Translations under genes and position numbers: made by a program
NCBI GenBank assembly: GCA_016722465.1
Contig: JADKJC010000002.1
Location: forward strand, 944,501 to 1,008,500
Source: Chitinophagaceae bacterium
GTDB taxonomy: Bacteria; Bacteroidota; Bacteroidia; Chitinophagales; Chitinophagaceae
Direction: 5' to 3'
DNA length: 64,000 nucleotides
Notes under the pieces: generated by a model
What the model saw: only the letters and a program-made list of their open reading frames with translations
Databases searched by the model: none
What the model was told of the DNA's origin: nothing
Part shown: positions 62,731 through 64,000 of the stretch, piece by piece
How the letters are laid out: every line of letters begins with the position of its first letter
How positions within the stretch are numbered: the stretch's first letter is position 1

Positions 62731-64000
62731 CTATTTTCCATTGATCAATAAATTATACCCTGCATTAATTGTTATCGACGCCAATGGATCTACCTGTATT
62801 GAATAACATTCAGCATTTCTGTTTACAACAGGTGAATTTGCAACGCTGGCGGGAATTATCACCGTTGCTTCTCCATCGGGCACTTCATTGATATCCCAGT
62901 TTTCTTTATTTGCCCAGTCAGTATTTACTTTGCCTGTCCACACAGCCACCGTGCGTCTTACGATTGTTGTTTCCGTATTTGTTTCTACCGGGAGATTAAA
63001 ATCAAAATAGATGGAAGCGTTGTTATTGATATGATCGCCAACTGCAACGCCGGCCTTGGGTTTTATCCTGTAGCTGATATAACCATGGCTGGCAGGTTCA
63101 TTGTGAAAACTATCCACCAGGTTGGTATGAGGCAGTTCCCAGGTAATGTATTTGCCTTTTGTTATTTTAAATGAGTAAGGATGACTGCATTCAACCATTT
63201 CAAAATCTCCTGGTGACAGTTTCTCATCCAGCGAATCCCTTACGATGATATTGAAAGCAGTATCGTTACCGGTGTTTTGAAAACGGATACTATAATTAAG
63301 ATAGTTTCCCCGCTGCACTTCAAGCTTTGTAATAACACCGGCATGAGATTCCTGCTTGTCATTGGGATCAAAAGAACCCGTAACCCTTTGGCGCAACCCG
63401 GCACTGTTATCGGCTGGCGTATAGTCGGCAGTAGTATCAATGGATACGAATGAATAAATAGTATCATTCAGATTGATCAGCGGAATATTATCTGCAAGCA
63501 TATTTACGGTAATGCTGATGATACTGTCTGGCTGCAACTGGCTTAGATTCCAAACCAACGTATCACCGGAAATACTTTGTGGAGAAATTGTTGCATTTTG
63601 AAACTGCAGGTGACTGTCTTTAACAAATATGAGTGACCGGTTGGTCAATGCTTCCGTTCCATTGTTCACACATTTTATTTTGTATGCAACCGGGAAGCCG
63701 GGCCTTACAATGCTGCCTGCAGCAAATAGAGAAACGGAACAGTCTTTAAATTCTCCCAGTTTATGCACTGCAAAGTTGATGGTATCCGCAGTATTATTAA
63801 CTGTAAACACCGTTGTTGTACTGATAGGGCTGGCATCATAAAAAGCAGGATTGTATAAATGGAGTTTTGTTGTAAAGGTTCCTGTATCTGTCAATACTTC
63901 GTAATGGCCATTGGAAATCCTGCACTGATTTCAGTACCGGATTTATTGGTTTTACCATTGCTTTGTTGAAAGCATGTTCATTCACATCTTTAATGTTGTT
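62731..64000 (-). CDS. Large secreted protein, C-terminal part, frameshifted and cut by the window edge
   Basis: Visible are the end of a SdrD-like domain (KDVNEHAFNK ... SNGHYEVLTDTGTFTTKL), a conserved-repeat/DUF11-like domain with DPNDKQESHAGVI and SYRIKPKAGVAVGDHINN, then a WTGKVNTDWANKENW segment near the C-terminus. Two one-base losses break the frame: one T in TTTT at 63950-63953 and one A in AAA at 63915-63917. Without them the frame seems to begin at 63894 on a TTG. No sorting domain follows; it stops at LINGK, six bases from the convergent MBL gene. Surface localisation is inferred. Confidence 0.8.

Overview
This is a 64 kb stretch of a Bacteroidota chromosome, most likely from the Chitinophagaceae or a close relative. 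I infer this from moderate GC, many signal peptides ending in a xxAQ-type cleavage site, T9SS-style surface proteins (a gliding-motility-type C-terminal domain, PKD repeats, an IgGFc-binding-type N-terminus, Asp-box repeats), split KdpD, and transporters with periplasmic insertions. No rRNA, tRNA, CRISPR array, prophage or intact insertion sequence was recognised.

Layout. (1) 1-8.8 kb: acetyl-CoA synthetase (cut by the window edge) diverges from a run encoding a zinc-ribbon/HTH protein related to transposase InsA, an outer-membrane porin, an MHS-type MFS transporter, two small membrane proteins, a sodium:solute symporter-histidine kinase hybrid and a single-domain response regulator. This looks like a carboxylate (possibly acetate) uptake, sensing and activation locus. 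(2) 8.8-19.1 kb: a potassium-uptake operon on the minus strand. It has two unannotated microproteins, kdpF, kdpA, kdpB, kdpC, a porin, a stand-alone KdpD N-terminal sensor domain and a separate histidine kinase, preceded by an NtrC-type sigma-54 activator and a candidate sigma-54 promoter. (3) 19.1-22.4 kb: 2-oxoacid:ferredoxin oxidoreductase beta subunit, an AhpD-like protein and an N-acetylmuramoyl-L-alanine amidase. (4) 22.5-27.9 kb: four secreted proteins of unknown function, one joining YwqK-type repeats to a thioredoxin domain. (5) 28-31.8 kb: LuxR/NarL regulators, a short histidine kinase, a membrane protein and a decayed kinase remnant. (6) 31.8-43.2 kb: M48 protease, a secreted hypothetical protein, acyl-CoA dehydrogenase, MarR regulator, glycosyltransferase, beta-barrel protein, AlkB-like monooxygenase and a TPR kinase/response-regulator pair. 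(7) 43.3-49.7 kb: two large divergent secreted proteins. (8) 49.7-55.5 kb: OPT and POT peptide transporters, then purD. (9) 55.7-62 kb: the rod-shape operon mreB-mreC-mreD-mrdA-rodA. (10) To the end: an MBL-fold hydrolase and the 3' part of a large surface protein.

A pattern runs across the window: at least eight sites, in six genes, where restoring a single base in a short homopolymer rejoins the reading frame of an otherwise well-conserved protein. All are one-base losses. This reads more like systematic homopolymer under-calling in the assembly than like eight independent pseudogenisation events. The split genes are described here as pieces of single genes.
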